A program made the translations under genes and the position numbers. Below the pieces are notes generated by a model. The model did not search any database and was not told the DNA's origin. It worked only from the letters and a program-made list of their open reading frames with translations. Below, one piece after another: positions 48,132-57,019 of a DNA stretch of 64,000 nucleotides (the first letter of the stretch is position 1; each line of letters opens with the position of its first letter). The DNA is from Chlorobaculum sp. MV4-Y. GTDB lineage: Bacteria; Bacteroidota; Chlorobiia; Chlorobiales; Chlorobiaceae. The DNA lies in contig NZ_CP104202.1 in the NCBI RefSeq assembly GCF_025244685.1, forward strand, positions 622,323 to 686,322, in the 5' to 3' direction.

Positions 48132-49439
48132 ATGGGCATGAACAACACATCGCAGAAGGCCCGGATTTTCTCATGGCTGCTGTTCGATTTCGCGAACACA
48201 TCGTTCAGCGTCATGATGGTGACATTCGCCTTTCCGCTCTACTTCAAGAACATAATCTGCGAGGGAGAACCCAAGGGTGACGCACTCTGGGGTATGAGCG
48301 TCAGCATCTCGATGCTGCTCGTGGCGCTCATCTCGCCGGTGCTCGGCGCGCAGGCGGACTACTCGGGCCGCCGCAAGCGTTTTCTCTTTGCCTTCACGCT
48401 GATATCGGTGCTTGCTACGGCGCTGCTCTCTTTTTCCGAGCCGGGCATGGTGCTGTTCGCGGCGGCGCTTTTCATTCTTGCCAACATCGGCTTCGAGGGC
48501 GGTCTTGTGTTCTACGATGCGTGGCTTTCGGAGATCACCTCGCCGCGAAGCATCGGCAGGGTCTCAGGCTACGGTTTCGCGATGGGCTACCTTGGTGCGT
48601 TCGCTATCCTCCTGATCAATCTGCCGCTGCTCTCGAAGGGCATCGTGCCTGCAAACATTCCCAATCTGAAGCTCAGCTTCCTGATTGTTGCTCTCTTCTT
48701 CGCTGTTTTCTCTGCGCCCATTTTTCTGATGCTCCGCGACACCAGGGGTTCGTCGGATTCGTCATCCAACGGAGCGCAGCGGCGGGAACGCGGCTCGTCA
48801 TTCGTGCACTCGATCAAAGAGGTCGGCTATGCGATTCGGCACATCATGAGCTATCCCGATCTCGCGCGGTTCCTGCTCGCCTACTTTTTCTACAACGACG
48901 CGATCCTGACCGTCATCGCCTTTTCCTCGATCTACGCGCAGAATACCCTTGGTTTTACGACGGGCGAGCTGATCACCTTTTTTATGACCGTACAGACCAC
49001 GGCCATACTCGGCTCGGTGGTGTTCGGTTTTGTCACCGACAAGATCGGCCCGAAGCGCACCATCGTTATCACGCTCTTCATCTGGTTCGCGGTGATTCTG
49101 CTGGCGATTCTCTCCGGAAGCAAGGAGAGCTTTTTCATGACCGGCCTGCTTGCCGGCATGTCGATGGGGTCGTCGCAGGCGGCCTCGCGCTCGCTGATGG
49201 CGCGGCTGACGCCGAAGGAGCACGTCACGGAATTTTTCGGCTTCTACGACGGTAGTTTCGGAAAGGCTTCGGCGATCATCGGCCCTCTGGTGTTCGGTTT
49301 CGTTTCCGCCGAAGCCGGGAGCCAGAAGGTCGCTCTCGCCTCGCTGCTTGTCTTCTTCGGCCTCGGTCTGCTGATTCTCACTGGCGTGAGAACGCGAGCC
49401 ACCGCCGAAGCCGCACCGGAAGTCTCACGTATCGAGTGA
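48132..49439 (+). CDS. MFS transporter, UMF1/Atg22 type
   Basis: A 435-residue protein with 12 predicted membrane helices. The start, SWLLFDFANTSFSVMMVTFA, and LSVLGALADYSGRRKR-like SPVLGAQADYSGRRKRFL are the pattern of the UMF1 (vacuole effluxer Atg22-like) subfamily, proposed to export amino acids or other small molecules. Its substrate is not known. It begins 12 bases after purQ. Confidence 0.85.
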   Translation: MGMNNTSQKARIFSWLLFDFANTSFSVMMVTFAFPLYFKNIICEGEPKGDALWGMSVSISMLLVALISPVLGAQADYSGRRKRFLFAFTLISVLATALLSFSEPGMVLFAAALFILANIGFEGGLVFYDAWLSEITSPRSIGRVSGYGFAMGYLGAFAILLINLPLLSKGIVPANIPNLKLSFLIVALFFAVFSAPIFLMLRDTRGSSDSSSNGAQRRERGSSFVHSIKEVGYAIRHIMSYPDLARFLLAYFFYNDAILTVIAFSSIYAQNTLGFTTGELITFFMTVQTTAILGSVVFGFVTDKIGPKRTIVITLFIWFAVILLAILSGSKESFFMTGLLAGMSMGSSQAASRSLMARLTPKEHVTEFFGFYDGSFGKASAIIGPLVFGFVSAEAGSQKVALASLLVFFGLGLLILTGVRTRATAEAAPEVSRIE

Positions 49440-49467
49440 GGACGGCGGCGTCCCAACCATTTTGAAA

Positions 49468-50154
49468 ATGACCATTATGAAGGATGAACCGAAACCGGAT
49501 AATGCCGGTAAGGAACGCGGCTGCGTGGATTGCCATACGATGAGCTGCTACCGGATGGAGAAGCGTCTGCCGGACGCCTGTCTCTCGGAAGCGATCGGCA
49601 AGGAGCTGCTCGACGAGTGTCTCGACCTCTACCGCGGCGACGGCATCGACGCGAAAGTTGCCAGAGCCGCCGCCGAAGTCGAGGGGCTTTACTATGGAAA
49701 GCTGACCCGCGCCGAGGAGATCATCGCCTTCTCCCGGCGGATCGGCGCGAAAAGGATCGGCCTTGCCACCTGCGTCGGGCTTGCCGGAGAGGCGCGCATG
49801 TTTGCGAAGATTCTTGAAGCGAACGGGTTCGAGCCGTTCTCGGCGCTCTGCAAGGCGGGTGCGGCTGACAAAAGCGAAATCGGCATCGAGGAGGAGCTGA
49901 AGATCACGCCCGGCAGCCACGAATCGCTCTGCAATCCGGTGCTGCAAGCCCGAGTGATGAATGAAAAACCGACAGACCTCAACGTCGTCATCGGTCTCTG
50001 CGTCGGCCACGACAGCCTCTTCACGAAGCACTCCGCCGCCCCGGCCACGACGCTCATCGTCAAGGATCGAGTGCTCGGTCACAACCCTGCAGCCGCGCTC
50101 TATACCACCGGCTCGTACTACAAGCGCTTGCTGGACTCCAGCTGCGAGTTGTGA
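49468..50154 (+). CDS. DUF1847 metal-binding protein
   Basis: A 228-residue protein with the cysteine-rich start GCVDCHTMSCYRMEKRLPDAC of the DUF1847 family and further conserved segments IGLATCVGLAGEARMF, SLCNPVLQARVMN and VVIGLCVGHDSLF. The family is found in anaerobes and is presumed to bind metal; the function is not known. ATG 49468 is used; TTG 49462 and ATG 49477 are alternatives. Part of the plus-strand series after the MFS gene. Confidence 0.82.
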   Translation: MTIMKDEPKPDNAGKERGCVDCHTMSCYRMEKRLPDACLSEAIGKELLDECLDLYRGDGIDAKVARAAAEVEGLYYGKLTRAEEIIAFSRRIGAKRIGLATCVGLAGEARMFAKILEANGFEPFSALCKAGAADKSEIGIEEELKITPGSHESLCNPVLQARVMNEKPTDLNVVIGLCVGHDSLFTKHSAAPATTLIVKDRVLGHNPAAALYTTGSYYKRLLDSSCEL

Positions 50155-50205
50155 GCTGAGCTGCAAGTCTGTGAAGTTCCAAAGAACCTTTTGACAGAAC
50201 TTGTT

Positions 50206-50688
50206 ATGAAGAGATCATTATGGTTGTTCATTGTGGCGTTGCTTGCGATGCAACTTCCGGCAGTGTCGCAAATCGCCAATGCCGCTGAGCCGGAAGTGGC
50301 CGAAATTCCGGCAGGTTCCGGCTCGATCACGATCAGGATTACCGGGTTGCGCAGCAGCGATGGGAATCTTTCCCTGGCCTTGTTCAATGCGAAAAAGGGA
50401 TTTCCCGGCAAATATGAAAGGGCGGTTAGGAAAGCACAGATTTCGGTGGCAGGTTCGCAGCATGTGGTGGTTTTTGACGATGTTCCGTACGGTACCTATG
50501 CAGTCGCGGTTCAGCACGACGAGAACGCCAACGGCAAGCTCGACGCCAATTTCCTCGGTATGCCGAAAGAGGGGGTTGGGACGTCGAACAATCCCAAGTC
50601 GAAATTCGGTCCGCCCTCGTTTGACGATGCCTCTTTTGTACTCGACAAGAAAGCGATGGAACTGACCATCAATCTTCGCTATCTCTGA
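50206..50688 (+). CDS. DUF2141 exported protein
   Basis: A 160-residue protein with a signal peptide (KRSLWLFIVALLAMQLPAVS to about residue 30) and the DUF2141 beta-sandwich: ITIRITGLRSSDGNLSLALF, YGTYAVAVQHDENANGKLD and PKEGVGTSNNPKS. Secreted or periplasmic; role unknown. The start is placed at ATG 50206; a TTG at 50191 could add five residues. Confidence 0.85.
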   Translation: MKRSLWLFIVALLAMQLPAVSQIANAAEPEVAEIPAGSGSITIRITGLRSSDGNLSLALFNAKKGFPGKYERAVRKAQISVAGSQHVVVFDDVPYGTYAVAVQHDENANGKLDANFLGMPKEGVGTSNNPKSKFGPPSFDDASFVLDKKAMELTINLRYL

Positions 50689-50711
50689 ATATTCCAGCAA
50701 TCAAGTGACCC

Positions 50712-51149
50712 ATGGGCGTTCTCGAAGCAATTTGTGTCAGTGTTGAAAAAGGAACGGTAAAGTTGCCGGTTCCGTCGGCGAAACTCCGGGAAAGCTGGGG
50801 GATCGAGGGGGATGCTCATGCGGGCGACTGGCACCGGCAGATTTCGCTGCTGGCGGGCGAGAGTATCGACCTGGTGCGCGAAAAGATGCCAGAACTCGAT
50901 TATGGAATGTTCGGCGAGAACCTTGTAACGCGGGGTATTGATCTTGCCAGACTTGTCATCGGCGACCGCTTGCTGGTTGGCGAACAGGTTGTGCTTGAAG
51001 TAACCCAGGTCGGCAAGGAGTGCCACAACGGTGGCTGCCCGATCCAGCAGGCCACTGGAGACTGTATCATGCCGCGCGAAGGCATTTTCTGTAAAGTGCT
51101 TGCTGGTGGCAAGTTAGCACCCGGAAGCGCTATTGTAAAGTTTGTTTAA
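50712..51149 (+). CDS. MOSC domain protein
   Basis: A 145-residue single MOSC domain, related to the C-terminus of molybdenum cofactor sulfurases: GIEGDAHAGDWHRQISLLAG, FGENLVTRGIDL, and the Cys in GKECHNGGCPIQQATGDC, which corresponds to the sulfur-carrying Cys. Such proteins bind Moco. Its place opposite the molybdenum cofactor operon (convergent, 91 bases apart) fits that role. Confidence 0.9.
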   Translation: MGVLEAICVSVEKGTVKLPVPSAKLRESWGIEGDAHAGDWHRQISLLAGESIDLVREKMPELDYGMFGENLVTRGIDLARLVIGDRLLVGEQVVLEVTQVGKECHNGGCPIQQATGDCIMPREGIFCKVLAGGKLAPGSAIVKFV

Positions 51150-51240
51150 TGTGTTTTATGTGCGTTGTTGGTATAAAATGTATTAGCTGTATTGGTTTTA
51201 TGGATTTTGGGCCTGAAATTATTCATTCATAATTCGCTCT

Positions 51241-52242
51241 TCACCCTCCAATCCTTGACATGCTTGATGCAGCGGTGTCGTGGCTGCTTTTCAGGCCGTC
51301 TTTTGGTTTTTGCTGCACGGCTTCGATGATCCACTTTTTTATCTCCTCTTCATTCATTTTCCCTTTCAGTACCGGCGCGAGGTCGATGCTTTCGTGGTGG
51401 TAGAGGCAGCTGATCAGTCTGGCGTCGGCGGTGATTCTGAGCTTCGAGCAGCTGCTGCAGAAGTTGCGGGAGAATGCGGGGATGATCGCTATCGATCCGC
51501 GGTGGTCGGGCAGGCGGAAACTGTAGTGCTCGGTCGAGTGCCCGGTGACGGCTTTGAGTTCCGGGTATGCGCCAACGAGCTGCTTGCGGATCATCTCTGC
51601 TCCCATGAACCTGCCGGTGCGCCAGATTTGCTGGTCGTCGAAAGGTTGCAGCTCCATGAAGCGAACGGTCACGTCGTGTTCGCGTGTCAGTTCGACGAAG
51701 GCCGGTATTTCGTCGCTGTTGATGCCTCGGAGCAGGAGGGTGTTGAGTTTGATGGCAAGACCAGGCGTTGTGATCAGCCGGTCAAGCGCTTGGCTGACTT
51801 GTTCAAAGCGGTCGCGCCGCGTGATCGAGATGAACTTTTCTCGGTCGAGGGTGTCGAGGCTGAGGTTGACGCCGTCCAGCCCGGCTTCGACGAGCGCGTC
51901 GAGCTGCCGGTCGAGCAGCACGCCGTTAGTGGTGATTTTGACGGTCTCAATGCCGGGCGCCGATTTGGCGAGCTTCACCAGCTCCGTGATGCCGGGATGC
52001 AGCAGTGGTTCGCCGCCGGTGAAGCGGATTTTCCTGACGCCCATTCCGGCCAGAACGCGGATGAGTCGCCAGGCTTCGTTCATATCGAGTTGTTGGGTCT
52101 TTTGCGGCGCGCCAGCTTCATCCCGGAGGCAGTAGGCGCAGCGCAGGTTGCAGGCGCTGGTGACGGCGATGCGCGCGTAGTCGATGACGCGTCCGAACCG
52201 GTCGGTTAGCATTGGCTGTCGCTCGTTTGGCTCGTGCTTCAT
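51241..52242 (-). CDS. moaA: GTP 3',8-cyclase (MoaA)
   Basis: A 333-residue radical SAM enzyme for the first step of molybdenum cofactor synthesis. The N-terminal cluster motif is CNLRCAYC (CxxxCxxC); FTGGEPLLHPG follows; the second cluster is bound by CSSCSKLRITADARLISC near the C-terminus. The usual C-terminal GG tail is present in SRIGG. Overlaps mobBA by 4 bases and ends the operon. Confidence 0.96.
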   Translation of the reverse strand: MKHEPNERQPMLTDRFGRVIDYARIAVTSACNLRCAYCLRDEAGAPQKTQQLDMNEAWRLIRVLAGMGVRKIRFTGGEPLLHPGITELVKLAKSAPGIETVKITTNGVLLDRQLDALVEAGLDGVNLSLDTLDREKFISITRRDRFEQVSQALDRLITTPGLAIKLNTLLLRGINSDEIPAFVELTREHDVTVRFMELQPFDDQQIWRTGRFMGAEMIRKQLVGAYPELKAVTGHSTEHYSFRLPDHRGSIAIIPAFSRNFCSSCSKLRITADARLISCLYHHESIDLAPVLKGKMNEEEIKKWIIEAVQQKPKDGLKSSHDTAASSMSRIGG

Positions 52243-53339
52243 TCGCCGCCCCTTCCGATTGCCCGCAGTGCTTCATCCATCGCCGCCGGGTCGTTCACGT
52301 TGCAGAGCTTCGACGTATCGTCCAGCTCGATCAGTTCAACTCGCGAGTGCATGAGGAACGAGCGAAGCGAGTCGTTGCCTGCAGCGTGACTTTCGAGCAG
52401 CCGCCTGCGCGATTTCGGCTCGTAGATCGTGAAGAGTGGCTCTGGACAGCCTTTGTCGCCAGCGAAAGCCGTGGCGAAGCGGTAGGGATTTCGCGTCGCC
52501 TGGAGCGCCGCGATCACCGCTTCGTCGATGAAGGGCAGGTCACACGCAGCCACGAGCCATGCGGCGCCGGGAGCTTGGCGCTGCGCCGAGAGCAAGCCGC
52601 CGAGCGGCCCCAAATCGAGGTAGCTGTCCGCAATTGCGGGAAGTCCGGCCTCCGCATAGCTGCCGAGCTGCTCGCTCCGGCACGAGACGAAAACCTCGTT
52701 GCAGACGCTGCCAAGCAGCGTCGCCATATGTTCGAGCTGGCTCGCTCCGTGGTAGCGGAGCTGGGCCTTGTCGCGCCCCATGCGCGAGCTGCGCCCGCCC
52801 GCGAGCACGAGGCCATTCAGCGGAAGGCTTTTGGCTGTCCGGCTGAAAAACTCGGCAATGAAATCGCTGATTCCCGTCACGTCGTCGCGTTGGAAGAGCG
52901 ACAGGCTGAAGCGTTCGAGTCCGTTGCTGTTTCCGTCGTGTACGAGCGCGAGCACCTGCGGAATTGCGCCCGTTTCGAGCAGCGGGAGCATCTTGCGCCG
53001 CTCGTCGATCAGGAGCAGCTTCGGCACGGGCAGCTCCTTGAGCCCTTCGATGAAAAGCAGATCAGCGTCGAGCGTCGATCCGGCGATGTCGAGTCGTCCC
53101 GTTCCTTGCGAAATGAGCACCTCTTTTTCGCGGTCAGCGATCAGTACCGGCACCGCGCCCGCCTTCCGGAAGCGGTCAGAGTCCTTGCCTTCGCGGTCGA
53201 TTTCGAAGCGGTGGCAGCCGTGCTTCACTGCGGCGACCTCGAATCCATAAGCGCTAAAGTGGCGGATCAGCTTTTCGACGAGCGTCGTCTTACCGGAGCC
53301 AGAGAGGCCGCAGAGGGCAATTTCAAACGGATGGAACAT
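52239..53339 (-). CDS. MobB-MobA fusion (molybdenum cofactor guanylyltransferase with MobB GTPase domain)
   Basis: A 366-residue fusion. Residues 1-165 are MobB: Walker A GLSGSGKTT at 11-19, VAAVKHGCHRFEIDREGKDS and FIEGLKELPVPKLLL. Residues about 172-366 are MobA: LVLAGGRSSRMGRDKAQLRY, ACDLPFIDEAVI and FNVNDP-like LCNVNDP. MobA attaches GMP to molybdopterin to form MGD; MobB helps delivery. Here MobB comes first. Starts one base after moeA ends. Confidence 0.92.
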   Translation of the reverse strand: MFHPFEIALCGLSGSGKTTLVEKLIRHFSAYGFEVAAVKHGCHRFEIDREGKDSDRFRKAGAVPVLIADREKEVLISQGTGRLDIAGSTLDADLLFIEGLKELPVPKLLLIDERRKMLPLLETGAIPQVLALVHDGNSNGLERFSLSLFQRDDVTGISDFIAEFFSRTAKSLPLNGLVLAGGRSSRMGRDKAQLRYHGASQLEHMATLLGSVCNEVFVSCRSEQLGSYAEAGLPAIADSYLDLGPLGGLLSAQRQAPGAAWLVAACDLPFIDEAVIAALQATRNPYRFATAFAGDKGCPEPLFTIYEPKSRRRLLESHAAGNDSLRSFLMHSRVELIELDDTSKLCNVNDPAAMDEALRAIGRGGE

Positions 53340-53340
53340 C

Positions 53341-54567
53341 TCAGAATTCGTTCGTCCACGGAAGCGGCGTGCAAGTGACCGGAGATCCGGGCGGGAGCGG
53401 TTCGGCGGCTGGTGGCGCTTCGACCACGCAGTTTGCGCCCGAGAGCGCCGTCAGCATGTGCGACTCGGTCTGCGCCGAGAGCTGGCAGCGAAGCGCGCTC
53501 GATTCGGCGCGGAGCTTCCCAAAGAGGAATCGGTGGCGCTTGCGATCCACCGGGAACGGCTCGTCGAGCGTCGCCGTGAACTTCCGCGCTGGCGTCGCGC
53601 CCTGCATCCGGGCGAGCGCGGGGAGGCCGTATTCGAGCAGGCAGACGAGCGCCGAGACCGGGTTGCCCGGCAGGGCGAAGACGAGCTTGTCCGAAGCGGT
53701 CGCGCCGAAGTAAACCGGCTTGCCCGGTTTCTGCGCCACCTTCCAGAACTTCTGCTCCACGCCGAGGGCTTCGAGTGCTTCGTACATGTAGTCGAACTCG
53801 CCGGTCGAGATGCCGCCTGCGGTGAGGATCATCTCCGACTCTTCGATGGCCGACGCGAGCGCCTCGCGAATCGCTTGCCGGTCGTCCGGCAACTGGCGCG
53901 TCTGCGTGACCTGCGCCCCGGCAGCTTCGACGCACGCTTTGAGCAGTGGCAGGTTGCTGTTGTAGATGGCGAGCGGCTCGATCTTTTCGCCGGGCATCCG
54001 CAGTTCGTCGCCGACGGTGATGATCGATACTCGCGGTTGCCGCCGCACCAGCGCCGAGGCGATGCCAAAGGTGGCGAAGAGGCCGATCTCGGCGGGTGTG
54101 ATGCGGGTTCCGGCGGCGGCGAGCAATGCGCCGGGCTGAATTTCCTCGCCCGCGTGGCGGATGTTCGCGCCCTTTTTCGGCGCTTTGTAAAATTCGACGG
54201 TCTCACTGCCGAAGCCGCTGGTCTCTTCGAACGGCACGACGGTGTCGGCTCCCTCTGGCACGGGCGCACCAGTCATGATTCTCGCGCAGCTTCCGGGTGC
54301 GAGTGGCATCGTCGAAAGCACTCCGGCGGCCAGCTCCTGCGACACCGGCAGCTTGACCGGCGCGGCTTTCGAGGCTCCGGCGATTTCGCCGAATCGCACG
54401 GCGAAGCCATCCATTGCGGCGTTGGTGAAGCGCGGCATCGCGAATCCAGCGCGAACATCCTCGGCAAGCACGCGCCCCCGAAGCTGGAGGAGCGGGGCGG
54501 AGACCGTGGCATCGATCAGGCGTGTCGTTTCGGCGATAATTTCGTGAGCTTCGTGAACGCTGGTCAT
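53341..54567 (-). CDS. moeA: Molybdopterin molybdenumtransferase
   Basis: A 408-residue enzyme that inserts molybdate into adenylylated molybdopterin. Visible: LRGRVLAEDVRAGFAMPRFT, AAMDGFAVR, GAPVPEGADTVVPFEET, ILTAGGISTGEFDYM and LPGNPVSALVCL. Start ATG 54567 is taken because the upstream open frame is an antiphase reading of moaCB. Overlaps moaCB by 4 bases. Confidence 0.95.
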   Translation of the reverse strand: MTSVHEAHEIIAETTRLIDATVSAPLLQLRGRVLAEDVRAGFAMPRFTNAAMDGFAVRFGEIAGASKAAPVKLPVSQELAAGVLSTMPLAPGSCARIMTGAPVPEGADTVVPFEETSGFGSETVEFYKAPKKGANIRHAGEEIQPGALLAAAGTRITPAEIGLFATFGIASALVRRQPRVSIITVGDELRMPGEKIEPLAIYNSNLPLLKACVEAAGAQVTQTRQLPDDRQAIREALASAIEESEMILTAGGISTGEFDYMYEALEALGVEQKFWKVAQKPGKPVYFGATASDKLVFALPGNPVSALVCLLEYGLPALARMQGATPARKFTATLDEPFPVDRKRHRFLFGKLRAESSALRCQLSAQTESHMLTALSGANCVVEAPPAAEPLPPGSPVTCTPLPWTNEF

Positions 54568-55505
54568 GCGTGGCCCTCCCCCTTGAGCATCGGGAATGCG
54601 TGGAAAAGGCCCGGCACGAGCGCTTCGAGCGCGTCCTTTGCCGCGCCTGCGCTGCCCGGCAGACAGACGACCACCGTGCTGCCGATCACGCCGACGGCGA
54701 GGCGCGAGAGCATCGCGGTTCGCGTCTTGCCCTGCCCCCACCGGAACAGCTCCTGCTCCACGCCGGGCAGGCGGCGGGTGAATTTCGGAGCGAGCGCTTC
54801 GATGGTCTGGTCGCGCGGCCCAAGTCCCGTGCCGCCGGAGGTGACGACGAGTTCGACGCCGCTCTCGATCCACGCTTCGACCGTCGTGACGATCTCCGCC
54901 GGTTCATCCGGCACAATCGTGAGCGCCTCGACCGCGCATCCAGCTTTTTCGAGACCTTCGCGCAAAATCGCGCCGGAACGGTCAGTCGCCGAGCCAGCAG
55001 CGATGGAGTCCGACATGACGAGAATCGCCGTGCGAGGCTGGTACTCCATCTTGAACGACGACTTGCCGCCGGTTTTGCGGTCGAGCCGGATGCTGCTGAT
55101 TTCCATCGTTTTATCTACCGCCTTGCACATGTCGTAAATGGTCAGCGCCGCGACCGACACGGCGGTCAGTGCCTCCATCTCCACACCAGTCGATTCCCGC
55201 GTGATGACGGTTGCCGCAATACCGATCGAGTCGTCGCCGATCTCGAATTCTATGTCGATCCACGAGAGGTTGAGCTGGTGGCAGAGCGGAATGAGCGCCG
55301 AGGCCTGTTTGGCCGCCTGGATGCCCGCGATTTTCGCCGTCGCTAGCACGTTGCCCTTTGGCAGCTCCTCCCGGCGGAGCAGCGCGATGGTTTCCGGCAA
55401 CATGACAATGCGCCCGGAAGCTCGCGCTTCACGGCGCGTCGGCGGTTTTGCGGAAACGTCCGCCATGCGGACCATACCGCTGTCGTCGAGGTGAGTGAAT
55501 TCCAT
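54564..55505 (-). CDS. MoaC-MoaB fusion (molybdenum cofactor biosynthesis)
   Basis: A 313-residue fusion. Residues 1-155 are MoaC, cyclic pyranopterin monophosphate synthase: LPKGNVLATAKIAGIQAAKQ, LIPLCHQLNLS, TGVEMEALTAVSVAALTIYD and DKTMEISSIRL. Residues about 163-313 are MoaB/MogA, molybdopterin adenylyltransferase: VMSDSIAAGSATDRSG and TSGGTGLGPRDQTIEAL. First gene of the four-gene operon moaCB-moeA-mobBA-moaA, which has all steps but the molybdopterin synthase (MoaD/MoaE). Confidence 0.95.
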   Translation of the reverse strand: MEFTHLDDSGMVRMADVSAKPPTRREARASGRIVMLPETIALLRREELPKGNVLATAKIAGIQAAKQASALIPLCHQLNLSWIDIEFEIGDDSIGIAATVITRESTGVEMEALTAVSVAALTIYDMCKAVDKTMEISSIRLDRKTGGKSSFKMEYQPRTAILVMSDSIAAGSATDRSGAILREGLEKAGCAVEALTIVPDEPAEIVTTVEAWIESGVELVVTSGGTGLGPRDQTIEALAPKFTRRLPGVEQELFRWGQGKTRTAMLSRLAVGVIGSTVVVCLPGSAGAAKDALEALVPGLFHAFPMLKGEGHA

Positions 55506-55831
55506 GTGACAATCTGTTGACTCGACTGGAACGCCTTGCCAATCAGTCGGTCAGGCTCCGAGAATTGAAAAAGCAGCGCGGAGAAAGCAAGTATCGATCT
55601 GATCTCCACTTCAGAATATAGGCAATCTTCTCTCTTAATTCATCGCTTTCGCATGAGGAGAGGTGTTTCTCTGATGACGGCTGATCGTTCATTTTGGTGC
55701 TTTACTGGTAAATGCTTGGAACTCATTCAAAAAATTAGGAGTATTATGAGTAATCAAAATCCCTGCCGCTTCGAGTCGCGGGGATCGGGACTACAAACCA
55801 GTAACCCCATTCAATCAAAATCAATATCGCC
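55506..55831. other. Divergent intergenic region between Moco operon and ferritin-like gene
   Basis: About 326 bases, AT-rich in the half next to the ferritin-like gene. It must hold both divergent promoters. I see no gene. The region upstream of moaCB does not show the conserved pattern of the Moco RNA motif as far as I can tell. Confidence 0.5.
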
Positions 55832-56326
55832 ATGGGAACCAGAGGACGTGAAATTGTAGGCGATTCCATCGATCGCGTACTCGAATTGCTGAACAAGGCC
55901 TTTGCAGACGAGTGGCTTGCCTATTACCAGTACTGGATCGGCTCCAAGATCGTGGAGGGACCAATGAAGGATGCCGTGATTGCCGAGCTGTTGCAGCACG
56001 CTGCCGACGAACTGCGTCATGCCGACATGGTGAGCATGCGCATTATCCAGCTTGGCGGCACGCCGCTTACCAGCCCGAAGCAGTGGTTCGAGTGGACCAA
56101 CTGCGGTTACGCCGAACCGACCGACAAGTTCGTCGAGATGATCCTTGAACAGAACATCTCCGGTGAACGGTGCGCCATCACCACCTACAACAGCATCATT
56201 CAGGAGATCGGCATGAAAGACCCGGTCACCTACAACCTGGCCGTGCAGATTCTTCAGGACGAGGTCGAGCACGAAGAGGATCTCCAATCCTTGCTCGAAG
56301 ACCTCGGAGTCTTCCTGCGGAAATGA
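55832..56326 (+). CDS. Ferritin-like (Dps-type) protein
   Basis: A 164-residue four-helix protein of the ferritin superfamily. Metal-ligand positions: Glu in AFADEWLAYYQYW, ELLQHAADELRHADM (ExxH), Glu in EQNISGERCAI, and ILQDEVEHEEDL (ExxxE/H). It is likely an iron-storing or peroxide-detoxifying protein of the DPS-like/bacterioferritin-related group. It is 43 bases upstream of rubrerythrin, so both make an oxidative-stress pair. Confidence 0.88.
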   Translation: MGTRGREIVGDSIDRVLELLNKAFADEWLAYYQYWIGSKIVEGPMKDAVIAELLQHAADELRHADMVSMRIIQLGGTPLTSPKQWFEWTNCGYAEPTDKFVEMILEQNISGERCAITTYNSIIQEIGMKDPVTYNLAVQILQDEVEHEEDLQSLLEDLGVFLRK

Positions 56327-56369
56327 TTTTCAATTTGCCATTCATAACTCATAATTCATCATTCATTTT

Positions 56370-56870
56370 ATGCCGACGACACACGAAAATCTCAAAAACG
56401 CCTTTGCTGGTGAAAGCCAGGCGTTCATGAAGTACACCACCTTCGCCGAGAAAGCCGAGAAAGAGGGCTTCAAGAACGTGGCCAAATTGTTCCGCACAAC
56501 CGCTCAGGCCGAGCGCATCCACGCGCAGGGCCACCTTGCCGCGGACGACACCATCGGCTCGACCGCCGATAATCTCGAAGTTGCCATCGGCGGCGAGACC
56601 TACGAGCACAACGAAATGTATCCGCCGATGTACGAGCAGGCCGTAGCCGAAGGGCACAAAGCCAAGCGCATGTTCGGTTTCGCCGTGGAGGCCGAAAAGG
56701 TGCATGCTGCATTGTATCGCAAAGCACTCGAAGCGGTCAAGGCAGGACAGGACCTGGCTGAAACTGAAATCTGGCTCTGCCCGGTCTGTGGCCACATCGA
56801 ACTCGGCGCACCGCCAGAGCACTGCCCGATCTGCAACGTAAAAGCTTCAGTTTACATCCAGGTAGCCTGA
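56370..56870 (+). CDS. rbr: Rubrerythrin
   Basis: A 166-residue non-haem iron protein reducing hydrogen peroxide in anaerobes. The diiron four-helix domain (AGESQAFMKYTTFAEKAEKE, TAQAERIHAQGH, EVEKVHAALY-like VEAEKVHAALYRKAL) is followed by the C-terminal rubredoxin-like domain with CPVCGHIEL and CPICNVK. Normal length. A terminator follows. Confidence 0.96.
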   Translation: MPTTHENLKNAFAGESQAFMKYTTFAEKAEKEGFKNVAKLFRTTAQAERIHAQGHLAADDTIGSTADNLEVAIGGETYEHNEMYPPMYEQAVAEGHKAKRMFGFAVEAEKVHAALYRKALEAVKAGQDLAETEIWLCPVCGHIELGAPPEHCPICNVKASVYIQVA

Positions 56871-56898
56871 GCATTTGCTTTCAAACAGTCATGTTTTC

Positions 56899-56929
56899 GC
56901 CCTCCGGCCTCAAACCGGGGGCTTTTTTT
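56899..56929 (+). terminator. Terminator after rubrerythrin
   Basis: GC stem GCCC(T)CCGG / CCGGGGGC with one bulged T (56899-56907, 56915-56922), followed by seven Ts. Confidence 0.85.
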
Positions 56930-57019
56930 GTTGCTGCCGTTCTCTACTTTGAAATAATGTCTCCCGGCGTGACCCGAAAACAGTGCATGGCGCAGGCTTT
57001 TGAACCGTAACAGGCAGGT

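Noticed and set aside
53458-55137. Plus-strand open frame of 559 codons
   Set aside because: Antisense of moeA and moaCB. High GC third positions keep such frames open.
55506-55650. Moco riboswitch before moaCB
   Set aside because: Some short GC stems are present, but the conserved core of the Moco RNA motif is not recognisable.
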